A stretch of 64,000 bases of DNA from Kitasatospora aureofaciens (GTDB taxonomy: Bacteria; Actinomycetota; Actinomycetes; Streptomycetales; Streptomycetaceae), in contig NZ_JPRF03000015.1 of assembly GCF_001188955.3 (NCBI RefSeq), forward strand, positions 62,001 through 126,000, in the 5' to 3' direction. The position numbers and the translations under genes were made by a program. A model generated the notes under the pieces. That model saw nothing but the letters and a program-made list of their open reading frames with translations. It did not search any database and had not been told where the DNA came from. This document shows, in pieces, positions 26,330-33,298 of this stretch. Numbering within the stretch: the stretch's first letter is position 1; each line of letters begins with the position of its first letter.

Positions 26330-26696
26330 GGTTCGGAGCACAGCCGCTGAGCTGCTAGTCTTCTTCTCGTCGCGAGGGAGACAATCCCCCGTCAGGCGTC
26401 AGCGGTGCTACCAGAGCACGTCCTACTTTCAGTAGGAAGAGTCCGTGCAACCCGGGCCTGGCGCTCCAAGCCGGACGGGCCCGGCACCTACCAAGGTGCC
26501 GGGCCCGTCCGCGTTCGCACCACCCACCACTCAGGACGGCGTGACATCCCACAGCTGGCGCGGGCTGTTGACCAAGAGCATCTCCCCCACGGGCTTGCCA
26601 ATCGGGGCCGCTTCGATGACCCGATCCTGGTCGAGCTACTGGGCGATGGAACGACCCACGACCCCAACAGGCCGGGCTCCCCCGGCACCCCTCCCC
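26330..26696 (+). repeat. 367-bp tandem repeat, copy 2
   Basis: Second full copy, exactly 367 bp from the first. Its left end equals copy 3 (GAGACAATCCCCCGTC instead of GAGACGATTCCTCGTC in copy 1) and its right end equals copy 1, so it looks like the hybrid product of unequal recombination between two related modules. Confidence 0.92.
26366..26510 (+). ncRNA. Candidate structured RNA, copy 2
   Basis: Same structure as copy 1. It has a better -10-like hexamer TAGTCT at 26356-26361 with TTCGGA 18 nt upstream. The terminal 17-bp hairpin spans 26473-26510. Confidence 0.35.
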
Positions 26697-26937
26697 GGTT
26701 CGGAGCACAGCCGCTGAGCTGCTAGTCTTCTTCTCGTCGCGAGGGAGACAATCCCCCGTCAGGCGTCAGCGGTGCTACCAGAGCACGTCCTACTTTCAGT
26801 AGGAAGAGTCCGTGCAACCCGGGCCTGGCGCTCCAAGCCGGACGGGCCCGGCACCTACCAAGGTGCCGGGCCCGTCCGCGTTCGCACCACCCACCACTCA
26901 GGCGGACGTGACATCCCACAGCTGACGCGGGCTGTTG
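26697..26937 (+). repeat. 367-bp tandem repeat, partial copy 3
   Basis: Identical to copy 2 up to about 26900. It then becomes similar only, and leaves the repeat at 26937, where the intact minus-strand peptide gene continues. The shared end codes for NSPRQLWDVT in all three copies. Confidence 0.9.
26733..26877 (+). ncRNA. Candidate structured RNA, copy 3
   Basis: Sequence identical to copy 2. The terminal hairpin 26840-26877 lies 20 bp from the stop codon of the convergent 59-residue peptide gene and could terminate both. Confidence 0.35.
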
Positions 26938-27077
26938 TCACGCCAATGCTCGTTGAAGCAGCGGACGTTCTCCGAAGCGGCGCGGACACCCGCCGAAGCA
27001 GGCGCTGCGGTGGCCATGACGCCGGAGGCCGCCGGCGCCGCAGCAGTGATGGCGGTGGCCTTCTTGGTGGTGAACAA
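26898..27077 (-). CDS. Small secreted peptide, 59 residues
   Basis: Starts at TTG 27077 with GGAGAAATCCC just upstream. The N-terminus FTTKKATAITAAAPAASG and a following Ala-rich stretch end at APASA, a plausible signal-peptidase site, leaving a mature peptide of about 30 residues with one Cys (NVRCFNEHW) and the end NSPRQLWDVTSA. The same last residues (NSPRQLWDVT) recur, without the front part, in the two repeat copies to the left. No known family is recognised. The ORF is too short to be certain, but start signal, signal peptide and stop agree. Confidence 0.6.
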   Translation of the reverse strand: MFTTKKATAITAAAPAASGVMATAAPASAGVRAASENVRCFNEHWRDNSPRQLWDVTSA

Positions 27078-27385
27078 GGGATTTCTCCTTCTGCGGTGTT
27101 CCCTCGCATGCGCGTGACGGTTCGTTCGGTCACGACCGCGAGGCGATGCGCATCGGATTGCCTCGAATCGCCGCACCCGAGGGAGCTGAGTTCCTTGAGT
27201 TCTTCCGTGAACCACCCCTCGTCGTTCACCCGGCCCGCCCAGGCCCCGAGGACCGGGCCCCGAGGACCGGGGGTCCGGGGCCGGCGGACTAGGACCAGCG
27301 CCCGATGGCACCCCCTCGCGTGATCCCTAGGCTCACTGCCACCGGGAGCCCGCCCTCCCCTCCCCCCGCACCTGGAGTCAGAACC
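27078..27385. other. Intergenic region between peptide gene and VOC gene
   Basis: 308 bp without a gene. The left part should carry the peptide promoter. Around 27240-27290, GAGGACCGGGCCCCGAGGACC is repeated in part and pairs with GGTCCGGGGCC, giving a strong GC hairpin of unknown role. Confidence 0.45.
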
Positions 27386-27796
27386 ATGCCGGCCGACGCC
27401 ACCGCGCACCTCCGCATCGCCCGCCCATCGCTGGACTTGGCCGCAGCCGAGCGCTTCTGGGTCTCGGGCCTCGGCCTCGACGTCCTGTACCGGCACACGA
27501 CGGACGGCGTCCCCGGCGAGCACTCGCTCCTCATGGTCGGCTGGCCCACCGCCGCCTGGCATCTGGAGCTCGTCCACGACCCCGCCGCGCCCGTTCAGCC
27601 GCGGCCCACCGCCGAGGACCTGCTGGTCGTCTACCTCGGCGAGCCCGTGAGCGACGCGCTGGTGGAGCGGCTCGAACGGCACGGCGGCAAGCGGGTGCCG
27701 GCGCACAACCCGTACTGGGACACCTGGGGCGTTACCGTCCAGGACCCGGACGGCTACCTGCTGGTGCTGTCCACCCGGTCCTGGTCCAACGCGTAG
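27386..27796 (+). CDS. VOC-superfamily (glyoxalase-like) protein
   Basis: 136-residue vicinal-oxygen-chelate protein, a single betaalphabetabetabeta pair. The start HLRIARPSLDLAAAERFW, then GLGLDVLYRH, WHLELVHD and WGVTVQDPDGYLLVLS are standard. A potential metal-binding His and Glu (WHLEL) are present, so it could be a small lyase, isomerase, dioxygenase or binding protein; the reaction is not assignable. ATG at 27386 is preceded by CTGGAG. It stands alone beside the repeat region. Confidence 0.85.
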   Translation: MPADATAHLRIARPSLDLAAAERFWVSGLGLDVLYRHTTDGVPGEHSLLMVGWPTAAWHLELVHDPAAPVQPRPTAEDLLVVYLGEPVSDALVERLERHGGKRVPAHNPYWDTWGVTVQDPDGYLLVLSTRSWSNA

Positions 27797-28049
27797 GCCT
27801 GCCACGGGCACGGATTCCGGCAGCGGGCTCCCCTACGGAGCCGGTCCGGGAAAGGGCGCGTCCTTCCGGTCCGACGATACGAATTCCCCGGGTCCGGAGA
27901 ACGGCCGGATCCCATCGCTTCCGAACGAACCCGCCGGAATCCGGTTTTCCGCTCTCGGTGGCCGGGGTAGTGCGGAGACGTTCGCGCTCCGACGATTCCC
28001 AAGTCCGACGCGGAGGCGAACCTTTGGAATTCTTACGGAAGGATTTCGC

Positions 28050-28448
28050 ATGAACAGGCTCGTCCGCAACGCCCTCGCCGCGGTCGCCGTCGCCGGCGCC
28101 CTCACCGCCGCCGTCGCCCCCGTCGCCACGGCCGCCGAGCAGACCCGGTCGGCGGCCGGGGTGCAGGCCCAGGTCCGCAACCCGAAGACGGTCAAGGCCG
28201 CCGCCTACAACCAGGCCCGCAGCATCCTCGCCCAGGCCGGCAGCCAGACGGCTGCCAAGTCCCACCCGGCCCACGGCACCAACGATGTCCCGGTCTCCTA
28301 CGGCACCAGCCTGCTCGCCGCCGCCCGCGACGAGTTCCGTGCCGCCGACAAGCACCTCCCGGCCGGGCAGAAGAAGTCCGACATGTCGATCCCGCACTAC
28401 AACGCCATTCACAGCGCCGCGAACACCATGGGCATCGACCGCTGGTGA
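28050..28448 (+). CDS. Small secreted protein of unknown function
   Basis: 132 residues. The signal peptide NRLVRNALAAVAVAGALTA ends near ATAAEQ. The mature ~100 residues have no cysteine and are Ala/Gln/Lys-rich, with a His-containing end SIPHYNAIHSAANTMGIDRW. I do not recognise a family. ATG at 28050 has ACGGAAGG 7-8 nt upstream, in a locally less GC-rich leader (GGAATTCTTACGG). A strong hairpin terminator follows, so this is a single-gene transcript. Confidence 0.78.
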   Translation: MNRLVRNALAAVAVAGALTAAVAPVATAAEQTRSAAGVQAQVRNPKTVKAAAYNQARSILAQAGSQTAAKSHPAHGTNDVPVSYGTSLLAAARDEFRAADKHLPAGQKKSDMSIPHYNAIHSAANTMGIDRW

Positions 28449-28483
28449 CCCAGCCGACGTGAGGTGCGCACGCCCTCCGGACG

Positions 28484-28521
28484 GGGCCCGGCTCTCCTCC
28501 CGAAGACGGAGAGCCGGGCCC
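28484..28521 (+). terminator. Strong hairpin terminator
   Basis: GGGCCCGGCTCTCC (28484-28497) and GGAGAGCCGGGCCC (28508-28521): perfect 14-bp stem, 10-nt loop, followed by TTCG; 36 nt past the stop of the secreted-protein gene. Confidence 0.8.
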
Positions 28522-28665
28522 TTCGCCGGCAGGAGCACTCTCACGACCGACCGGGTGCGAGCACCGGCGCCAACCGGCTGCTTCGAGCTGACCCTCGGGG
28601 CGCACGGCAGGGCCGACGGGCCCGGTGAGCTCCGGGGGGCGGCGGGCTCGACGGGGTCGCCGGGC

Positions 28666-29109
28666 TCAGGCCGGTCGGATGCGCGGGGCCCGGTCGGCGC
28701 TGCGGAGCGCCCGGCGGAGCGGGGCCGCGGTGGCGAAGACGAACAGTCCGAAGAGCGTCATCACCGGCAGCCCGACGAACTGGAGGTAGTCGAGTGGATG
28801 GCGCATCAGGCCGTCCCAGTTACCCCACCAGTTCGCCACCAGGTCGGCGACCATGATGCAGGCGCCGAGCAGCGGCCCCGCCGGGCGGGCCCGCGCCACC
28901 AGCACGGCGGCGAGCGGATCGAGTACCAGCATGGCGTGGAACAGCAGTTGGCTCGCCGGCGGCCACGCCCGGTACGCGTGCAGTCCGCCGCTGAGCACGT
29001 CGACGGCGTGCACTCCGGCCCCCTCGACGAACCCGGCCACGTACACCGCCGCCACCCACCACACCCAGCGCGGCTGTGCTCCCCACCGCTCGCGGATCGC
29101 CTGCCGCAT
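28666..29109 (-). CDS. Hypothetical membrane protein
   Basis: 147 residues with four hydrophobic helices (around 14-35, 52-70, 80-92 and 112-128). Notable segments are YVAGFVEGAGVHAVDVLSGG and ADLVANWWGNWDGLMRHPLD. I do not recognise a family. ATG at 29109. The next gene on the same strand starts 35 nt upstream of it, so the two membrane proteins may be co-transcribed. Confidence 0.7.
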   Translation of the reverse strand: MRQAIRERWGAQPRWVWWVAAVYVAGFVEGAGVHAVDVLSGGLHAYRAWPPASQLLFHAMLVLDPLAAVLVARARPAGPLLGACIMVADLVANWWGNWDGLMRHPLDYLQFVGLPVMTLFGLFVFATAAPLRRALRSADRAPRIRPA

Positions 29110-29144
29110 CGGGCCAGCCTAGACGGGGACGGGTTCGGCTGGAG

Positions 29145-29756
29145 CTAGGACTCCGCTCCGGGGTCGGACTGCTTGGGCAGGACTCGGGGTTCGCTCAGGC
29201 TGCCGTCGGGGTGGACGTCGAAGACGGTGAGCTTGTGGCGGCCGGTCACGGTGATCTGGTCCGGGCCGGACCAGTCGATGCGGACGAAGTCTCCGCCCCT
29301 GGTGTTCCAGGTTCCCAGGCTCCAGTGGCGGGCGGACCAGCCGCTGCCGGTCTCCAACTCCACCTGGTAGACCGGGTCGATCGAGAAGGCGACGTTGGTG
29401 ACGCTGAGCACCCGGTTCGAGCGGTTCGGGCTGACGAAACGGTCCTCCCGGCCCCCGTGGCCGCTGAACACCAGGGACACGGACAGCACCGGTACCGCGG
29501 CGACGACGAGGGGCACCAGGAGCACCGCACAGCCGATCTGCGAGAACCGGGTGCGGAACTCCAGCTCGACCACCAGCGAGAGCACGACCAGCACCACCGC
29601 TGCGCCGATCAGCAGCCTCGGACGGTTGAGCCAGTGCTCGACCATCACCAGGCCGCCCGAGCGGGAGGCGTGCCAGCCCGGCAGGTACGCCAGGAGCGCG
29701 GCGAGGGCCGTCCCTCTCAGCCCCCAGGCAATCCGTCTACGACGCCTCGCCGCCAT
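29145..29756 (-). CDS. Hypothetical membrane-anchored protein
   Basis: 203 residues. A basic start (ARRRRRIAWGLRGTALAALL) leads to three hydrophobic helices within the first 95 residues. A soluble, Ser/Thr/Asp-rich domain of ~105 residues follows (SVTNVAFSIDPVYQVELETG, TVTGRHKLTVFDVHPDGSL), which should lie outside the membrane. No family recognised. ATG at 29756. Confidence 0.68.
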   Translation of the reverse strand: MAARRRRRIAWGLRGTALAALLAYLPGWHASRSGGLVMVEHWLNRPRLLIGAAVVLVVLSLVVELEFRTRFSQIGCAVLLVPLVVAAVPVLSVSLVFSGHGGREDRFVSPNRSNRVLSVTNVAFSIDPVYQVELETGSGWSARHWSLGTWNTRGGDFVRIDWSGPDQITVTGRHKLTVFDVHPDGSLSEPRVLPKQSDPGAES

Positions 29757-29862
29757 CCGCCCCCCCGGCCGGTCTTTTGCCGATCTTTGCGCGGACTTTA
29801 CTACAGGAAGCGCCCGCGTCCGGCGGCTGTTGACGGCCCGTCCCGTTGCCCCGGGGACGGCG

Positions 29863-29906
29863 GGGCGGCCCGGGAAGGCGGGTTTCTCCGCCTCCCCGAG
29901 CCGCCC
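29863..29906 (-). terminator. Hairpin after the ABC permease gene
   Basis: GGGCGGCCCGGGAAGGCGGG and the largely complementary CCGCCTCCCCGAGCCGCCC form a long imperfect stem 25 nt past the permease stop at 29931. Confidence 0.6.
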
Positions 29907-29930
29907 TGGTGGCTACCGGCCGCACCCCTG

Positions 29931-30698
29931 TTACCGCCGGTAGAAGACGCTCCGCGACCAGACGTAACCGAGCAGCGTGAGGCCGGTGCACCAGGCGAGG
30001 GCGATCCAGCCACTGTTGCCGATCCCGGTGCCCATCAGCAGGCCGCGCAGGGTCTCGATGATCGGGGTGAAGGGCTGGTACTCGGCGAACCACCGCAGCA
30101 CGGTCGGCATCGAGTCCGGCGGGACGATCGCGCTGCCGATGAACGGCAGGAACGTCAGCGGCAGCGGCGTGTTGCTCGCGCTCTCCGGCGTCTTCGAGAC
30201 CAGCCCGATGCCCGCCGAGATCCACGTCAGCGTCAGTGTCACGAAGAGCAGCAGCCCGGCGGCCGCCAGCCACTCCACCGGCCCCGCGCTGGACCGGAAC
30301 CCCATGGCGAAGGCCGCGCCGATCACTAGCACCAGTGCGACCAGGGTCTGTATCACGCTCCCGACCACGTGCCCGGTCAGGAACGCCGACCGCGATATCG
30401 CCATCGTCCGGAAGCGGTTGACGATCCCCTCGGTCATGTCGACGCAGACACCCACCGCCGTGGCGACCGAACCGGCCGTCGCCGTCATCAGCACGATCCC
30501 CGGCGTCACGTAGTCGATGTAGCTGCCGCCCCCGATGCCGGCTCCCAGCGCGCCGCCGAAGGCGTAGTTGAAGAGCATCAGCATCATCACCGGCATCACG
30601 ACGACGGAGAAGGTCATCGCCGGATAACGCTGGGCGCGCTTGAGGTTCCGTCGCAGCATGGTCAGCGAGTCGCTGACCGCGTAGGTCGTCGCGCTCAT
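29931..30698 (-). CDS. ABC-2 type transporter permease
   Basis: Membrane half of the daunorubicin-resistance-type (DrrB) exporter family. 255 residues with six predicted helices; typical segments are PAMTFSVVVMPVMMLMLFNY, VDMTEGIVNRFRTMAISR and the C-terminal PFTPIIETLRGLL. Its ATG overlaps the ATPase stop (ATGA, 4 nt), so it is translationally coupled. The partner ATPase and a DUF4097 protein lie directly upstream. The exported compound is unknown. Confidence 0.88.
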   Translation of the reverse strand: MSATTYAVSDSLTMLRRNLKRAQRYPAMTFSVVVMPVMMLMLFNYAFGGALGAGIGGGSYIDYVTPGIVLMTATAGSVATAVGVCVDMTEGIVNRFRTMAISRSAFLTGHVVGSVIQTLVALVLVIGAAFAMGFRSSAGPVEWLAAAGLLLFVTLTLTWISAGIGLVSKTPESASNTPLPLTFLPFIGSAIVPPDSMPTVLRWFAEYQPFTPIIETLRGLLMGTGIGNSGWIALAWCTGLTLLGYVWSRSVFYRR

Positions 30699-31621
30699 CG
30701 CGCACCCTCCCCGGTGAGTTGCAGGAAGACGTCGTCCAGGTCGGCCGTCTCCACGACCAGCGACTCGGCCCGTACGGAGGCGTTGTCGAGCGTGTCCAGC
30801 ACGGCCTTCACGGTGATCACCGAGTTGTCCCCGGGGATGTCCAGTCGCAGGGCCTCCGCATCGGCGGTGGCGTAGTCGAACAGCGCGGCCGCGGTGTCCA
30901 GTTGGCCGGCGTCCGTGAACTGGAGCCGGATCCGCCCGCCGGGGACGATCCGCTTCAGCTCCTCGGCCGTGCCCTCGGCGACGATCCGGCCGCCGTCCAG
31001 GACGGCTATCCGGTCGGCGAGTTGGTCGGCCTCCTCCAGGTACTGGGTGGTGAGGAAGATCGTCACCCCGTGATCGGCGACCAGCCCCCGGATGATCTCC
31101 CACATGGTGCGCCGGCTGCGCGGGTCCAGCCCGGTGGTCGGCTCGTCCAGGAAGATCACCTTCGGGTCGCCGACCAGGGTCATCGCCAGGTCGAGCTTGC
31201 GCCGCATGCCGCCGGAGAAGGTGACGACGGGCTTGCGCGCGGCGTCGGTGAGGTCGAAGCGCCGCAGCAGTTCCTCGGCCCGCCTCCGCCCCTCCCGACG
31301 GCGGAGGTGGTTGAGGTCGGCCATCAGCATCAGGTTCTCCTCGGCGGTGAGGAGGTTGTCCACCGCCGAGAACTGGCCGGTCACCCCGATCGCCCTCCGC
31401 ACCCCGTCGGCCTCGCGGACCAGGTCGTGGCCGGCCACCTGGACCGAGCCGGCGTCGGCCGGGATCAGGGTGGAGAGGATCTCCACCGTGGTGGTCTTGC
31501 CCGCGCCGTTCGGCCCGAGCAGGGCGAACACCGTGCCGGCCGGGATGGACAGGTCTATGCCCCGCAGGACCGCCTTGTCCCCGTAGGACTTGGTCAGTCC
31601 GACCGCCGAGATCGCCGCCAT
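30695..31621 (-). CDS. ABC transporter ATP-binding protein (DrrA type)
   Basis: Energising subunit of the adjacent ABC-2 exporter, 308 residues. Walker A GPNGAGKTTT, signature FSGGMRRKLDLA, Walker B VIFLDEPTTGLD, and switch His replaced in the segment FLTTQYLEEADQ, as is normal for DrrA proteins that carry Q. The C-terminal regulatory domain (from VPGGRIRLQF) is complete. It overlaps the DUF4097 gene upstream by ATGA and the permease downstream by ATGA, so the three form one operon. Confidence 0.92.
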   Translation of the reverse strand: MAAISAVGLTKSYGDKAVLRGIDLSIPAGTVFALLGPNGAGKTTTVEILSTLIPADAGSVQVAGHDLVREADGVRRAIGVTGQFSAVDNLLTAEENLMLMADLNHLRRREGRRRAEELLRRFDLTDAARKPVVTFSGGMRRKLDLAMTLVGDPKVIFLDEPTTGLDPRSRRTMWEIIRGLVADHGVTIFLTTQYLEEADQLADRIAVLDGGRIVAEGTAEELKRIVPGGRIRLQFTDAGQLDTAAALFDYATADAEALRLDIPGDNSVITVKAVLDTLDNASVRAESLVVETADLDDVFLQLTGEGAR

Positions 31622-32460
31622 CAGGCCCTCCGGATGGTGATGCTGCCGACCTGAGTGGTGCCACGGACCTCGACGGTCTCCCGGGCGTCGCCCGGGCCCT
31701 GCGCCGGGCCGAGGTCGTTGCGGATGGCACCGAACTTGCTGTGCACGTCGAGCCAGGCCGCCGTGCCCTCCGCGATGCCGACCTCGACGTCCCCGACACC
31801 GGCCTGCAGGTCGACCCTGCCCCGGACGACCCGGCCCAGCCGGATGTGCCCGTTCGCCGTCTTGGCCTGCACGCCCGCCTCGGCGGTGCCGACGTGGATC
31901 CGGCCGTTGGAGGAGTTGGCCGTCAGCTCGCCCCGCGCCTCGTCGATCTCGGTGTCGCCGTTGCTGTTCTTGACCGTCAGCCGGCCCCCGACGGTGCCGA
32001 CCTCGATCCGGCCGGAGCCGGTCACCTCGGCGTCCCCGGCGGCGTTGCCGAGCCGGATGTCGCCCATGTCGGTCTTGATCCGCACGTTCTCGGCCCGGTC
32101 GAGCTGGATCCGGCCCATGGAGGTCTTGATCCGGCAGTCGCCGAGCGGGCCCTCGGCGACGAAGTCCGACATCGGGGACTCCGCGTGCACCTCGGAGCCG
32201 GCGGGCAGCTCGACCGTGATCTCGACCGAGCCCTTCCGGCTGGAGAAGACGGTGCGCTGCTTGGGGCCCTTGAGGGTGAGCCGGCCGCCGGAGAAGTCGA
32301 TCTGGGTCAGCTCGGCGGCCTTGATGTCGGCGTCCCTGGTCGCGCTCGTGGGCCGGACCTCGACCACCGCGTCGGTGCGCTTGCTCGCCCGGATCCACAC
32401 CGAGCCGATTTCGAAGTCCAGGGCGACGGAGATCGGTCCGTCGGTCTCGTACGTGGGCAT
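31621..32460 (-). CDS. DUF4097 family protein
   Basis: 279-residue protein with the repetitive beta-strand pattern of DUF4097 (right-handed beta-helix-like adhesin fold): repeated GRIxVGTVGG, NSNGDTEID, NSSNGRIHVG and TANGHIRLGR. No signal peptide or membrane segment, so it should be cytosolic or membrane-associated through the transporter. Its stop overlaps the ATPase start by 4 nt. In Streptomyces this gene often sits between a ribbon-helix-helix regulator and a DrrAB-type pair. ATG at 32460. Confidence 0.85.
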   Translation of the reverse strand: MPTYETDGPISVALDFEIGSVWIRASKRTDAVVEVRPTSATRDADIKAAELTQIDFSGGRLTLKGPKQRTVFSSRKGSVEITVELPAGSEVHAESPMSDFVAEGPLGDCRIKTSMGRIQLDRAENVRIKTDMGDIRLGNAAGDAEVTGSGRIEVGTVGGRLTVKNSNGDTEIDEARGELTANSSNGRIHVGTAEAGVQAKTANGHIRLGRVVRGRVDLQAGVGDVEVGIAEGTAAWLDVHSKFGAIRNDLGPAQGPGDARETVEVRGTTQVGSITIRRA

Positions 32461-32543
32461 GGCTGTCCCGTCCTCTTGGCTCGTGTGGGTGTTCCCGCTG
32501 GTCGGAGCGGGGGTGACGTTGCAGGGGCAGATGGTCGGTGGAG

Positions 32544-32589
32544 CGGAGGTGTCAGTCGCGCGGAGGTGTCAGGGGCGCGGAGGTGTCAG
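32544..32589. repeat. Three direct repeats CGGAGGTGTCAG, period 17 bp
   Basis: Copies at 32544, 32561 and 32578 lie between the regulator stop and the DUF4097 start; the last overlaps the regulator stop codon. It is possibly a slippage product, or a regulator site. Confidence 0.7.
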
Positions 32590-33158
32590 TGGACCCAGCC
32601 CGTGAAGCCCTGGCCGCCGACGCTGCGCGTGGTGCGGCTGCCGAGGGCGGCGGCCGGGCGGGCGACCGGGCGGCCGCCCTCGACCGCACCGGCGACGGCC
32701 CGGACCAGCCAGGCGTTGAGGGAGAGGCCCTCCTGCCCGGCGGCCTCCTCCGCCCTCGCCTTGAGGTTGGCGGGCAGGCGCAGGTTGATCCTGGCGGTGC
32801 CCGCCTCGTCGGCCTCCGGCACCACGGGCGACGCGGATGGTGCCACTGGTGGCGCCACTGACGGCGCCATCGGCGGCTCGGCGGGCGAGCCCTCACCGTG
32901 GAAGGCGTCGGCACCTGGCGGTGCCGTCACCACGAACTCGGGGTCGAGGCCGCGCAGCCGCACGTCCACCGAACCCGGGGCGAGGTCACGGGTGACTTCC
33001 CCCATGGCGGCCGAGAGGGCGTTGAGCAGGGTGAGCCGCACGGCCGACTCCAGCGGGAGCGTCAGCCGCTCGGCCAGCGCACGCGCTTCGTCCCCGCCGG
33101 TGGCGGCGGCCACCGCGAGCTCGTTCCGGAGGTTTTCGACGTACGGCGTGAGGTCCAT
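32586..33158 (-). CDS. Ribbon-helix-helix (HicB/Arc-type) regulator
   Basis: 190 residues. The C-terminal third holds an RHH fold: ARINLRLPANLKARAEEAAG followed by LSLNAWLVRAVAGA. The N-terminal ~85 residues (VENLRNELAVAAATGGDEA) are helical and typical of Streptomyces proteins annotated as HicB-family antitoxins. A Pro/Ala/Ser linker separates the two. It is upstream of the DUF4097-ABC operon on the same strand and its own promoter carries four TGGCACCA half-sites, so it probably controls itself and that operon. ATG at 33158. Confidence 0.8.
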   Translation of the reverse strand: MDLTPYVENLRNELAVAAATGGDEARALAERLTLPLESAVRLTLLNALSAAMGEVTRDLAPGSVDVRLRGLDPEFVVTAPPGADAFHGEGSPAEPPMAPSVAPPVAPSASPVVPEADEAGTARINLRLPANLKARAEEAAGQEGLSLNAWLVRAVAGAVEGGRPVARPAAALGSRTTRSVGGQGFTGWVH

Positions 33159-33168
33159 GACCCAAGGA

Positions 33169-33220
33169 TGGCACGGACGTGGTGCCATGTCGAGTCATTT
33201 GTGGCACCACTTTGGCACCA
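33169..33220. promoter_or_regulatory. Array of TGGCACCA half-sites, candidate RHH operator
   Basis: ATGGCAC (33168-33174), TGGTGCCA (33180-33187), TGGCACCA (33202-33209) and TGGCACCA (33213-33220), in alternating and direct orientation, just upstream of the RHH regulator start. Spaced 8-bp half-sites are usual for RHH proteins. Confidence 0.6.
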
Positions 33221-33250
33221 TCTCGCAGTTGCGCTCGGCACCCACAACGG

Positions 33251-33285
33251 AACCGCCCCGCCGACCGAGCGTCGACGGGGCGGTT
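33251..33285 (-). terminator. Hairpin after the adenosine deaminase gene
   Basis: AACCGCCCCG (33251-33260) and CGGGGCGGTT (33276-33285), perfect 10-bp stem, 13 nt past the stop. Confidence 0.7.
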
Positions 33286-33298
33286 CACCTGCGGAAAC

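Noticed and set aside
26078-26350. Repeated 90-codon plus-strand ORF within each repeat
   Set aside because: Lacks a ribosome site, runs through the 17-bp hairpin and has no protein-like features; the minus-strand tail explains the conserved codons better.
25963-26937. CRISPR array
   Set aside because: Units are 367 bp and contiguous, not short repeats with unique spacers; no cas genes.
25963-26937. Insertion sequence or MITE
   Set aside because: No transposase, no terminal inverted repeats at unit ends and no target duplications. The 17-bp inverted repeat is internal with a 4-nt loop.
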